From: an uncultured Pseudomonadales bacterium
Lineage (GTDB): Bacteria; Pseudomonadota; Gammaproteobacteria; Pseudomonadales; Azotimanducaceae
Direction: 5' to 3'
Assembly: GCA_958296025.1 (NCBI GenBank)
Contig: OY282430.1
Location: 620,001-684,000, forward strand
DNA length: 64,000 nt
Of this stretch, positions 1 through 8,373 are shown in pieces. The notes beneath the pieces are model-generated. The model was not told the DNA's origin, made no database searches, and worked only from the letters and a program-made list of their open reading frames with translations. The translations under genes were made by a program, and so were the position numbers. The number at the start of each line of letters is the position of its first letter. The stretch's first letter is position 1.

Positions 1-116
1 TCCGCCCGGTGCCCGCGCGCGATGAGCGCCTGCGCCAGGTTCAGCGTGGCGCGCTCCGCCCCGCCGCCGTTCAGGCCGGTCAGCAGGAAGCCGACATGGA
101 GTCCGCCGTCGGCCAC
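1..116 (-). CDS. Glycosyltransferase (GT4-like), N-terminal part only
   Basis: The reverse strand from a GTG at 116-114 reads a 38-residue N-terminus that runs off the left edge. It contains VGFLLTGLNGGGAERATLNL followed by AQALIARGHR. This hydrophobic strand, then GGAER, then an amphipathic helix ending RGH, is the usual start of family-4 (group 1) glycosyltransferases acting on nucleotide sugars at the cytoplasmic membrane. The start lies one codon after the stop of the upstream ligase-like gene and in the same frame, so the two are translationally coupled in one operon. The acceptor and sugar cannot be inferred from this fragment. Confidence 0.65.
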   Translation of the reverse strand, partial: MADGGLHVGFLLTGLNGGGAERATLNLAQALIARGHRA

Positions 117-119
117 CGG

Positions 120-3100
120 TCACGCCTCCGCGACCTGTCGGTCATCCTCGTGGTGCGCCGTCCCTATCGCGACGCTCAACCCGGCGAGAAACATGACCGT
201 GCCTATGCCGAGCAGGTGCTGGAAGGTCGTGCCGTACAGGGCGATGACGATGACCCAGGCCACGGTCGCATCCCGGGCAAGCGACTTGGGTGCGCCCCAC
301 TGCGCGCGCAGCAGCAGGACAATGGCGGACACGAATAGCAGCAGAGGAACGATGCCCGCCTCGCCCAGCAAGGTCAGGTACAGATTGTGAGGGCCCAGGG
401 GCTTGCCGTAATGTCCGATGGGAGCGCCGTCCATGGATGCCAACGCCTGATAGCCGTGACCGGAGACGGGCGCCTTCATGGCCTTCTCGAAGCCCAGTCT
501 CCAGAGCACCGATCTGTCCATCGTCAAGGTAGCGCAGATGAGGCCGCCATCGATGTCGTGGCTGCGCAGACGTTGCATCTCCCATGGCATGCAGCCGTGG
601 AAGTCGTTGCCGGCGACGGCCAGGGAGAGACGCGGGATTCCGTCCAGTTCGGGCGGAATGGAACCGATGAGACGGTTGTCGGCCAGCCACAGTGGCCCGA
701 GGTTCGACAGATTGGCGAACTCGGGTGGGATGGGGCCGGTCAGGCGATTGCCGTCGAGCGACAGCATGGACAGACGGGTCAGGTTCCCCAGTTCCGGTGG
801 AATGGAGCCGGTGAGTCGGTTGCGGTCGAGCCGCAGCACATAGAGATGGTTCAGTTCGCTCAGTTCCGGGGGAATCCGCCCCGTCAGGTTCATGTCCCGC
901 AAGTCCAGGGCGACGATGCGACCGTTGCGCCCGGTGAACACGCCCTGCCAAGACGAGACGGGCCGAGCATAGCTCCAGTTCAGCACCGCGTCGCCGGCCA
1001 GGATGTCGCGCAGGCGCATCAGACGCGCGCCGTCCTCGAACAGGTCCGGTTTGGCCCAGGGCGGCGATTCGCAGAGCAGATCGGCGGAATCCAGATCGTT
1101 GTGCCGTGTCCGCGCCGTACGCGACGCGGCCGGGATGCAGTCGGAGAATGCGTTGCCGCCCAGACGGAGGACCGCAAGACGAGCCAGCCAGTCCAGTTCC
1201 TCCGGGAATCCTCCGTATAGACGATTGTTCTCGAGCCGCAGCTCTTCCAAGCGCCACAGGTCGCCGATCTCCGGATGGATTTTGCCTAGCAGGCCGGTGT
1301 TCTCCAGCGCGAGTACGCGCAGGTTGGTCAAGGCGGTGAAATGCCCCATAGTACCGGTGAGTTCGTTGTTCCCAAGACGCAGCGAAACGAGTTTCTGCAA
1401 TGCGCTCAACTCCCACGGGATCGCGCCGGTGAGCGCATTGTTCTCCAGGTTCAGGGTCCGCAAACCGGACAGATCGCCCAGTTCCGGCGGAATGGATCCC
1501 ACAAGCCGGTTGTGGCCGAGCCGCAGCACGGCAAGGGCTTCCAGAGCCGATAGCCCAGAGGGAATTCGCCCGTTCAAGCCCGTATGCGACAGATCTAGGG
1601 CGATCACGCGAAACCCTTCCGCGGCCTCGCCGGCGATGGCGGGAAGGCCGACGGTGACGCCCCGCCAATAGCTGATGGGGACCGCGTCGCTCCAGTTCAG
1701 TTCGACATCGCCGGCCAGTGCGTCCCGAACGTCCAGCAACGTGGCGCAGTCGTCGTTCAGGCGCGACGGTGCTTCGAGGAGGGGTTGACAGAGCAGGTTC
1801 CGGTCGAGAACCCCGCTGCGACCGCGATCCTGCGTCGGCGTTTCGCCAGCCGCGTCGTCATCATCCAGGCGCAACACGACCAGCTCAGGTAGCATGGCCA
1901 CCGAGGGAGATGCGGAGCCGATCACACGGTTCCCGTGCAGCCACAGGTCGGTGAGCCGCGACAGCTTGCCCAGTTCCGGCGGTACGGAACCGACCAGGAG
2001 ATTGCCGTCCAATGCCAGCAGGCGCAGATCGACCAGGTTGCCGAGCTCGGACGGGATGCCGCCGGTAAGCCGGTTGCGGCCTAGGTGCAACGAGACGAGG
2101 CCGGCAAGCTGCCCCAACTCCGCGGGGATGCGTCCGTTCAACCCCATTTGCGTCAGCTCCAGCGCCGTCACGCGGCCCCGCGCACGGTCCATGACGACGC
2201 CCAGCCAGTCATCGACGGGCACCTCCTCGCGCCAGTTGAGCGGCGCATCTCCCGCGAGGGCGTCCTTCACCCTCAGCAACAGGGCGCAATCGGCGAGCAG
2301 GCCCGGATCGATTTTCCTCGGCCGGCAGAAAACCGGCGTGTCGAGATCATGGTCGACAACCTCGTGGAGCGCCGGCGGAAAGGGCCGATTCAGGTCGTTG
2401 CCGGCGAGGCGCAGGAAACGGAGATTGCCCCGTCCTTCCAGTTCTGGAGGTACCGGGCCGGTGAGCCGATTGCCTTCCAGGCGCAACGAGACGAGGTGTT
2501 CCAGTCCACCCAGCCCCGGCGGAATGGGCCCGGCGAGCCCGTTGTGACTCAGGTTCAGCGCGACGAGGCCGCCCAGTTCTCCCAACTCCGCGAACAGGCG
2601 CCCGTTCAATCCCGTGCGCGGCAGTTCTAGCGCGGTCACACGCTTTGGCGCACCGCCGACCGTGACGCCCTGCCAGAACTCGATGGGGATGTCCACGCTC
2701 CAGTTGAGCGGCGCGTCGCCGGCCAGGACGTCCCTGCTCGCCAGCAGAAGGGCGCAGTCGGCTTGCAGATCGGAAGCGGTGCTGGAGGATGGGCTACAGA
2801 ACAGGCGCCTGACCGCACCAAGACGATCCCGGTTCGTGCGGTCCGCTGCCTCTGCCGTTTCTGCGTCGCCGAGGGGCCGACGACGGTGCGCCTCGTCGAG
2901 AGCAAAGTCGCTGGCGGGGATCACGCTTTCGGCGATTCCGAAGAGAAGCGGCGGGTAGGGGGGGGCCAGATCGTTGCTGGAGATGCGCAGGAGGGTCAGC
3001 TGCTCCAGCCCTTGAAGTTCCGGTGGCACAGGGCCGCTCAGGCGGTTGTGCTTTAGCCACAACTCCCTGAGCTGCGACAGTTTCCCCAGTTCCGGCGGAA

Positions 3101-6100
3101 TCGGGCCGCTCAAGGCGTTGAAGGAGAGCACTAGGCGCTCCAGGTTGGTCAACTCCCCCAGTTCGGGAGGCACCGGGCCGGTGAGCCGGTTGCGGTTTAG
3201 GGCAAGCGACACGAGTTCGCTCAATCGTCCCAGTGCCGGCGGGATGCGCCCGTTCAGACCTGAACTTGCAAGTTCGAGCCTCGTCACGCGGTCCGGCGAG
3301 CCGCCAATGGTGACGCCCCGCCACAACTCGATGGGGAGCTGCTCGCTCCAGTTGAGCCGCGCTTCACCGGCGAGGATGTCCCTCGTTGCCAGCAGGACAT
3401 CGCAATCGGCGCGCAAACCGGGATTGTCGGCAGGAGCGGTGGGGCAGAGCGTTTCCGCGTCGGCGACCGAACGCAGTTCGGGGGAGAGGGGACCGGTCAG
3501 GCGGTTGTGCTTTAGCCACAACTCCCTGAGCTGCGACAGTTTTCCCAGTTCCGGCGGAATCGGGCCGCTCAAGGCGTTGGAGGAGAGCCCCAAGCGTTCC
3601 AGGTTGGTCAACTCCCCCAGTTCGGGAGGCACCGGGCCGGTGAGCCGGTTGCGGCTTAGATCAAGCGACACGAGTTGGCTCAATCGTCCCAGTGCCGGCG
3701 GGATGCGCCCGTTCAGACCTGAACTTGCAAGTTCGAGCCTCGTCACGCGGTCCGACGAGCCGCCGATGGTGACGCCCCGCCACAACTCGATGGGGAGCTG
3801 CTCGCTCCAGTTGAGCCGCATGTCGCCGGCGAGGATGTCCCTGCTCGCTAGCAGGAGCGCACAATCGGCGCGCAAACCGGGATTGAGGGCAGAAGCGGCG
3901 GGGCAGGGCGCTTCCCCACCAGCGACCGAATGCCGTTCGGGGGGAAGGGAACCGGTGAGATGGTTGCCGCTCAGCCAGAGTTCCCTCAAGCTCGACAGCT
4001 TCGCCAGTTCCGGTGGGATGGGGCCGGTCAGGGCGTTGGCGGCCAGCCCGAGTATTTCCAGGTCGGTCAGTTTCCCCAGCTCGGGCGGAATGGCGCCAGT
4101 CAACAGGTTGCCGTCGAGCACTAGGGACTGCAAGCCGGCGAGATGCCCCAACGCTGCGGGAACGCGCCCATTCAGCTCCATTCTGGGCAGCTCCAGCGCA
4201 ATGACACGACCTTCCGGACCGCCCAGGGTCACGCCCTGCCATTCGCTGATCCGCAAGGTCGCGCTCCAGTTGAGTTCCGCCTCGCCAGCCAGCGTCTCCT
4301 TTACCGCCAAGAGCACAGTGCAGTCGTTGAACAACGGCGGACTGAGATCCGATGCCGACGTACAAAACAGGAGATGACCGAGATCCTGTGCGAGGATCTC
4401 GAGCAGCTCTGGTGGAATGGCGCCGCTCAAGCGGTTCCCTCTCAGCCACAAGGACTCGAGCCGACTGAGTTGTCCCAGTTCTGCGGGGACGGTGCCGGTC
4501 AGGGCGTTGCGGTCCAGACTCAATTCACGCAAATTGACGAGGCGCCCCAACTCGGGCGGAATAGGCCCGGTGAGACGATTGACGGCCAGGTTCAAGTTGA
4601 CGAGGCCATCCAGTTTGCCGAGCTCCGGGGGAATGCGCCCAGTCAGCCCCTTCGACATAGCGAGCCCGGTCACGCGTATCGGCGAACCGCCTAAGGTCAC
4701 GCCCTGCCATTCGGTGATCGGGTGTGCCAGGCTCCAGTTGAGTTGGACCTCGCCAGCGAGTGTCTCCTTTACCGCCAGGAGCACAGTGCAGTCGTCGAAC
4801 AACGGCGGACTGAGACGCGGTGGCGGCGCACAAAACAGGAGATGACCGAGATCCTGTGTGGGGATCTCGAGCAGCTCTGGTGGAATGGCGCCGCTCAAGC
4901 GGTTCCCTCTCAGCCACAAGGACTCGAGCCGGCCGAGTTGTCCCAGTTCTGCGGGGACGGTGCCGGTCAGAGCGTTGCGGTCCAGACTCAATTCACGCAA
5001 AGCGACGAGGTGCCCCAACTCGGACGGGACAGGACCGGTGAGACGATTGGCGGCCAAGTTCAAGTTGACGAGGCCATCCAGCCTGCCGAGTTCCGGGGGA
5101 ATGCGTCCGTTCAGCCCTTTCCTGTGCAGGACGAGCTCGGTCACACGTCCCCGGTGACCACCCACGGTCACGCCTTGCCACAAGCCGACAGGGAGCTCCG
5201 CATGCCAGTTGAGCGACGCGTCGCCGGCCAGCGTTTCCTTCATCGCCAGCAGCACCGTGCAGTCGTCGAACAGCGCCGGGCTCGTTGGCGGGAGGGGCAG
5301 GCAGAGCCGCGCATCGGCCAAGTCGTGGTCGGCGACGTCGGTGAGTGCGGGAGGAACGGAGTCGAAATCGCTGCCCGAGAGACGCAGGACGGACAGGTCG
5401 AGATCTCCGAGAGCGGCCGGGACAGCGCCGGTCAAGCGGTTCTCTCTCAGCAACAGACGCTCGAGGTTCTCGAGCTTCGCCAACTCCGGCGGGATGCCCC
5501 CTGTCAAGTCGTTGTAGCTCAGGTTCAAACGCTCGAGACTCGCCAGATCGCCCAACTCGGGCGGAATGGGGCCCGTGAGCCGATTTCGTCGAAGGGACAG
5601 CGAAACCAGGCGATCCAGGCGGCCGAGATCCGAGGGGATGCGGCCGTTCAATCCCAGTTCCGCCAGATCCAGCCCGGTGACGCGCCCCTCCGGGCCTTCC
5701 GTCGTCACGCCCTGCCAGAGGTCCATGGGCGTGGTGCTGCTCCAGTTCAAGGCAACGTCCCCGGCCAGGATGTCCCTCGTCGCCAGCAGGACGGCGCAGT
5801 CCGCGCCTAGATCCTCGGTCGGCGAAGGGTCGCAGAACAGGTGCTCCTCTTGCGCAACGTCGGGAGTGGACCGCAACCTCAACCACTCGGAAAAACCTCC
5901 GGAGAAGCCCACGACGCCGGCGAATCCCGCAATTCCGACCAGTCCAGTGGCGGCCCAAGCAAGGAGGAAGGACCTCGGTTTGCTGCGGACGTTGATCAAC
6001 AGGAACACGACCGCCAGCGCGCCGAGCACGACCAGCGTCGTTCGGGACGCCGTCGCCAGGCTTGCGGCGGTGCCGGCGGCCAAGCCCAGCCAGCCGAGCG

Positions 6101-6764
6101 TGCGCGGCCCGCCGTTGGTCAGCAACGCCCCGGCCAACGCCACCGTCATGCAGGCGGCCAGGCTGGCGTCGTTGGGATCAAAGAAAGCGCCGTTCAGGCG
6201 AAACGGAATGCTGAAGGGCCGCAGGATGCCCAGATCGCGCAGGGCCGGCGAAGCGAGAATGACGGCGCAGCTCGCAATCAGCACGACAAGCACGCCCTTC
6301 AACAACCGCTCGGCCCCGGTTCGTTCCAGCATCGCACGGCCGCCGGCCGCGGCCGCCGCGAGCATGCCGAGAAGGAGGACGTGGTACTTCCATAGCCCGG
6401 CCGTTTCGGGTTCCCAGATCGCTTCGTCGTCCAGCACCAAGGCGCCGATCGCCAGATAGGACGCCACCGCGCCGAACAGCAACATGCCGGGCGTTCCGCC
6501 AAGCGCCCTGCGGATGGGGGCGAGTGAACCGGACTTCCTCCAGGCGATCGCGCACCGGGCTCCGACCAAGCCCAACAGGAGGACGCAGCAGGCCATCGTG
6601 GCCCATGCAATGACCGCCTCAACCTGTGGCGTCCCTCCAAGATGCACGTACCTCAGGTTGATTAGAGCGATGACTGCCAATGTCCAGAACGCGACTGCGA
6701 TCAGGGTGGTCTGGAGCGACTCGCTTCGGTGCCGCAGCGAGGCCGGATGTCGGAACAGGATCAT
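120..6764 (-). CDS. Giant O-antigen ligase/polymerase-like membrane protein with ten inserted LRR modules
   Basis: This 2214-residue protein has two halves of a Wzy_C/WaaL-type membrane fold. Residues about 1-295 hold eight or nine hydrophobic segments and the conserved TASRTTLVVLGALAV helix. Residues about 2076-2214 hold the family's loop signature (SVLWRLGFEKAM, SGHGYQAL), then PHNLYLTLLGEAGI and the last membrane segments. Between them, residues about 305-2075 are leucine-rich repeats of the plant-specific type (LTGPIPPELG). They form ten modules, each opening with a cap resembling plant LRRNT_2 (DCAVLLATRDILAGD, LNWS, WQGVT, GRVT.L.L). WaaL/Wzy family members normally have 400-600 residues and join or polymerise undecaprenyl-linked glycans on the periplasmic face. 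The insertion point is the large periplasmic loop before the R..LW motif, so the LRRs should be periplasmic. The start ATG has an AGGAG placed unusually close. Ligase, polymerase or another Wzy_C role cannot be told apart. Confidence 0.85.
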   Translation of the reverse strand: MILFRHPASLRHRSESLQTTLIAVAFWTLAVIALINLRYVHLGGTPQVEAVIAWATMACCVLLLGLVGARCAIAWRKSGSLAPIRRALGGTPGMLLFGAVASYLAIGALVLDDEAIWEPETAGLWKYHVLLLGMLAAAAAGGRAMLERTGAERLLKGVLVVLIASCAVILASPALRDLGILRPFSIPFRLNGAFFDPNDASLAACMTVALAGALLTNGGPRTLGWLGLAAGTAASLATASRTTLVVLGALAVVFLLINVRSKPRSFLLAWAATGLVGIAGFAGVVGFSGGFSEWLRLRSTPDVAQEEHLFCDPSPTEDLGADCAVLLATRDILAGDVALNWSSTTPMDLWQGVTTEGPEGRVTGLDLAELGLNGRIPSDLGRLDRLVSLSLRRNRLTGPIPPELGDLASLERLNLSYNDLTGGIPPELAKLENLERLLLRENRLTGAVPAALGDLDLSVLRLSGSDFDSVPPALTDVADHDLADARLCLPLPPTSPALFDDCTVLLAMKETLAGDASLNWHAELPVGLWQGVTVGGHRGRVTELVLHRKGLNGRIPPELGRLDGLVNLNLAANRLTGPVPSELGHLVALRELSLDRNALTGTVPAELGQLGRLESLWLRGNRLSGAIPPELLEIPTQDLGHLLFCAPPPRLSPPLFDDCTVLLAVKETLAGEVQLNWSLAHPITEWQGVTLGGSPIRVTGLAMSKGLTGRIPPELGKLDGLVNLNLAVNRLTGPIPPELGRLVNLRELSLDRNALTGTVPAELGQLSRLESLWLRGNRLSGAIPPELLEILAQDLGHLLFCTSASDLSPPLFNDCTVLLAVKETLAGEAELNWSATLRISEWQGVTLGGPEGRVIALELPRMELNGRVPAALGHLAGLQSLVLDGNLLTGAIPPELGKLTDLEILGLAANALTGPIPPELAKLSSLRELWLSGNHLTGSLPPERHSVAGGEAPCPAASALNPGLRADCALLLASRDILAGDMRLNWSEQLPIELWRGVTIGGSSDRVTRLELASSGLNGRIPPALGRLSQLVSLDLSRNRLTGPVPPELGELTNLERLGLSSNALSGPIPPELGKLSQLRELWLKHNRLTGPLSPELRSVADAETLCPTAPADNPGLRADCDVLLATRDILAGEARLNWSEQLPIELWRGVTIGGSPDRVTRLELASSGLNGRIPPALGRLSELVSLALNRNRLTGPVPPELGELTNLERLVLSFNALSGPIPPELGKLSQLRELWLKHNRLSGPVPPELQGLEQLTLLRISSNDLAPPYPPLLFGIAESVIPASDFALDEAHRRRPLGDAETAEAADRTNRDRLGAVRRLFCSPSSSTASDLQADCALLLASRDVLAGDAPLNWSVDIPIEFWQGVTVGGAPKRVTALELPRTGLNGRLFAELGELGGLVALNLSHNGLAGPIPPGLGGLEHLVSLRLEGNRLTGPVPPELEGRGNLRFLRLAGNDLNRPFPPALHEVVDHDLDTPVFCRPRKIDPGLLADCALLLRVKDALAGDAPLNWREEVPVDDWLGVVMDRARGRVTALELTQMGLNGRIPAELGQLAGLVSLHLGRNRLTGGIPSELGNLVDLRLLALDGNLLVGSVPPELGKLSRLTDLWLHGNRVIGSASPSVAMLPELVVLRLDDDDAAGETPTQDRGRSGVLDRNLLCQPLLEAPSRLNDDCATLLDVRDALAGDVELNWSDAVPISYWRGVTVGLPAIAGEAAEGFRVIALDLSHTGLNGRIPSGLSALEALAVLRLGHNRLVGSIPPELGDLSGLRTLNLENNALTGAIPWELSALQKLVSLRLGNNELTGTMGHFTALTNLRVLALENTGLLGKIHPEIGDLWRLEELRLENNRLYGGFPEELDWLARLAVLRLGGNAFSDCIPAASRTARTRHNDLDSADLLCESPPWAKPDLFEDGARLMRLRDILAGDAVLNWSYARPVSSWQGVFTGRNGRIVALDLRDMNLTGRIPPELSELNHLYVLRLDRNRLTGSIPPELGNLTRLSMLSLDGNRLTGPIPPEFANLSNLGPLWLADNRLIGSIPPELDGIPRLSLAVAGNDFHGCMPWEMQRLRSHDIDGGLICATLTMDRSVLWRLGFEKAMKAPVSGHGYQALASMDGAPIGHYGKPLGPHNLYLTLLGEAGIVPLLLFVSAIVLLLRAQWGAPKSLARDATVAWVIVIALYGTTFQHLLGIGTVMFLAGLSVAIGTAHHEDDRQVAEA
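3041..3886. repeat. Recent internal duplication: adjacent LRR modules 5 and 6
   Basis: The stretches 3041-3427 and 3500-3886 are nearly identical at nucleotide level with an offset of 459 bases (153 codons). Both contain the run GGCGGTTGTGCTTTAGCCAC and the same order of cap and LRR codons. The similarity is higher than between other modules, which indicates a recent duplication or gene conversion. Confidence 0.8.
4264..4999. repeat. Recent internal duplication: adjacent LRR modules 3 and 4
   Basis: The stretches 4264-4531 and 4732-4999 are nearly identical with an offset of 468 bases (156 codons). Both contain AACAACGGCGGACTGAGA and ACAAAACAGGAGATGACCGA. This second pair shows that module-level duplication happened more than once in this gene. 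Confidence 0.8.
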
Positions 6765-6829
6765 GCTCCTATCGTCCGTAGTTGAAGTGCTGCAAAACGA
6801 AGCCCCGGAAGGCGCGACACGTCATCCTC

Positions 6830-7921
6830 CTACGGCCGCTCGCGTTGTTCGTGCCGCTGACGGAGTGGGGCGCCCATCCGCTCCGCTTGGGATTGCAACT
6901 GTTCGCTGATAACGCTCATTACCCGCACCGTTTCGAGGCCGTCTTCGGAGGTGACGGCTGGGGGCAGGCCGGCGACGCTTCGTTTGAAGAACTCGCTGAT
7001 GGTCCTGTCGTGGATGTTCCTGAATCGGCCGGCGAGATAATCGAAGCCATTGGCGAAGGCGCCTGAGGCCAATTGCGCAGCCTCGCCAATAGCAGAAAGA
7101 CCGATTCCCCAAGGGGACTGGTTCACCCTGCGGTAGTTAACGAGCACCTTGCTTTGCATATCGATCTTCATTATGCCTTCAGTGCCCCACAACTCCAATA
7201 GAAAGGCCGAATGTTTGCTGGTGTACGTCAGCACAACGCTGCTGGAGACATGATCGCCCACAAGCTCCAATCTATAGTCCTCGAATGGCGACCAAGGGTA
7301 TTCCGGCAAGATTTTTCGGCCCTGGACACGGACGTCGCGGATAGGACCGATGAATGCCTGGGAGAGGTACGCCGCGTGGGGCCCTGTCTCTCCTATTGAC
7401 CCGCCGGGCAGCCGGTTGGCGAAGTGGTCGGGGTCCGTCGTCCACAGAGCGACCGGCGTGGAGTAGAAAATGCGCATCCCGGTGAGGTCCCCGATGTCGC
7501 CGCGCTTGATGCGCTTGCGAGCCTCGATGACCCGCGGGTGGAACAGCTCGGTATGGGCCACCCCGACACGGCCCTTGGACCTCCGCTCGGCCTCGATGAT
7601 CCTTCCACAGTCCCCGACCGTCGTAGCCAAAGGCTTCTCAATCAGTGCATTGGAGTCCACTTTCAGCGCCGCCACCACTATGTCGGCATGGGTGCTCGGC
7701 GGCGTGCATACGTCAACGAAGTCGGGACGCTCCATGGCCAGCATTTGCTCGACGTCATCGTAAGCCGCCGGAACTCCGAATTGGCGGCTCACGGCATCGG
7801 CGCGGGCGCGGTCGAGATCGCAGATGGCGACGACTCTCAGGCCGCGACGCAACCGGCACCAGGCCGGCAGGTGCTTCTTGGCTGCTATGAACCCGGCTCC
7901 TATGATGGCGACTGTGTGCAT
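6830..7921 (-). CDS. Gfo/Idh/MocA family oxidoreductase
   Basis: A 363-residue NAD(P)-dependent sugar oxidoreductase. The N-terminal Rossmann motif is AIIGAGFIAAKKH (residues 5-17). The acidic strand end CDLD follows at about 34-37, and the family's EKP motif lies at 95-97 (LIEKPLAT). The C-terminal part has the usual alpha/beta substrate domain, with H-rich TGPHAAYLSQ about where the catalytic histidine helix is expected. Such enzymes oxidise or epimerise sugars and nucleotide sugars. The gene lies 65 bases upstream of the ligase-like gene on the same strand, so a role in making or altering a surface-glycan sugar is likely. The substrate cannot be read from the sequence. Confidence 0.85.
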   Translation of the reverse strand: MHTVAIIGAGFIAAKKHLPAWCRLRRGLRVVAICDLDRARADAVSRQFGVPAAYDDVEQMLAMERPDFVDVCTPPSTHADIVVAALKVDSNALIEKPLATTVGDCGRIIEAERRSKGRVGVAHTELFHPRVIEARKRIKRGDIGDLTGMRIFYSTPVALWTTDPDHFANRLPGGSIGETGPHAAYLSQAFIGPIRDVRVQGRKILPEYPWSPFEDYRLELVGDHVSSSVVLTYTSKHSAFLLELWGTEGIMKIDMQSKVLVNYRRVNQSPWGIGLSAIGEAAQLASGAFANGFDYLAGRFRNIHDRTISEFFKRSVAGLPPAVTSEDGLETVRVMSVISEQLQSQAERMGAPLRQRHEQRERP

Positions 7922-8373
7922 CCGGCATCCCTCTTGCGGCCCCCACCATCGTCTCGAGCGAGCAGAGTGCTGATATTGGGCAGATGCGGGCGATGCTTGG
8001 GCTCCGCCGTTCTGGTCAGCCCCAAGCGGGATGGCGCCACGCCACCCAGCACACTTCGGGTTACCTCCGCCAACCGGCTCAGGTCGGAGCCGTGCTGCCC
8101 CTATGCCAGTATAACTGCTTCGTCATACGAACCGCTATGCAAGTTCCAGCCTGAACCTCGGCGTAGGGCTGGTTGATCTGAGGTCTGGGAACCGCAAGGG
8201 CAAACCCCGGCAGCGAATCCTGCGCCATCTTGGCACCGCCGCGCCGGGGCCGGCCGCGGCCGCGCTGTTGGCAATGGTCCAACTGGAAGGGTGCATTGTA
8301 CAATGGGCTGCGCCGTTGACCCGTACTGCAACGGCGGGCCACGGGATGCGGCAGAAGCAACTGCAACCCAGCG
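7922..8373. other. Intergenic stretch of 452 bases, no gene seen
   Basis: This divergent gap separates the oxidoreductase (minus) from the methyltransferase (plus). I see no credible coding frame or tRNA. It holds a TATACT hexamer on the minus strand (8108-8113) that could be a -10 element for the oxidoreductase, without a good -35, and a 12-base palindrome listed separately. Confidence 0.5.
8294..8305. promoter_or_regulatory. Perfect 12-bp palindrome CATTGTACAATG, candidate operator
   Basis: CATTGTACAATG is a perfect inverted repeat about 70 bases upstream of the methyltransferase start, in a divergent intergenic region. That is a typical place for a dimeric repressor site. No regulator gene is adjacent, and a single palindrome of this length could occur by chance. 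Confidence 0.25.

Larger units (their letters stand above)
545..5850 (-). repeat. Ten-module tandem LRR array inside the ligase-like gene
   Basis: The DNA is a higher-order tandem array. Each module of about 150-200 codons encodes a two-cysteine cap plus three to six 24-residue LRRs. Reading the protein, caps occur ten times, each with an LNW(S/H/R) and a W.GV motif. The first nine caps have two cysteines (for example LFC then DDC). The tenth reads EDGARLM, so its second cysteine is lost. No module contains a frameshift or stop, so the array is kept open. Confidence 0.85.

Noticed and set aside
3046-5810. Several long plus-strand frames opposite the LRR array, with repeated GGxGPVSRL-type text
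   Set aside because: They are antisense translations of the repeated LRR codons. The repeats mirror the LRR period and carry no independent signature.
545-5850. Regular DNA repeats considered as a CRISPR or satellite array
   Set aside because: The repeats are long, codon-phased, diverged and encode LRRs. There are no short identical repeats with unique spacers.
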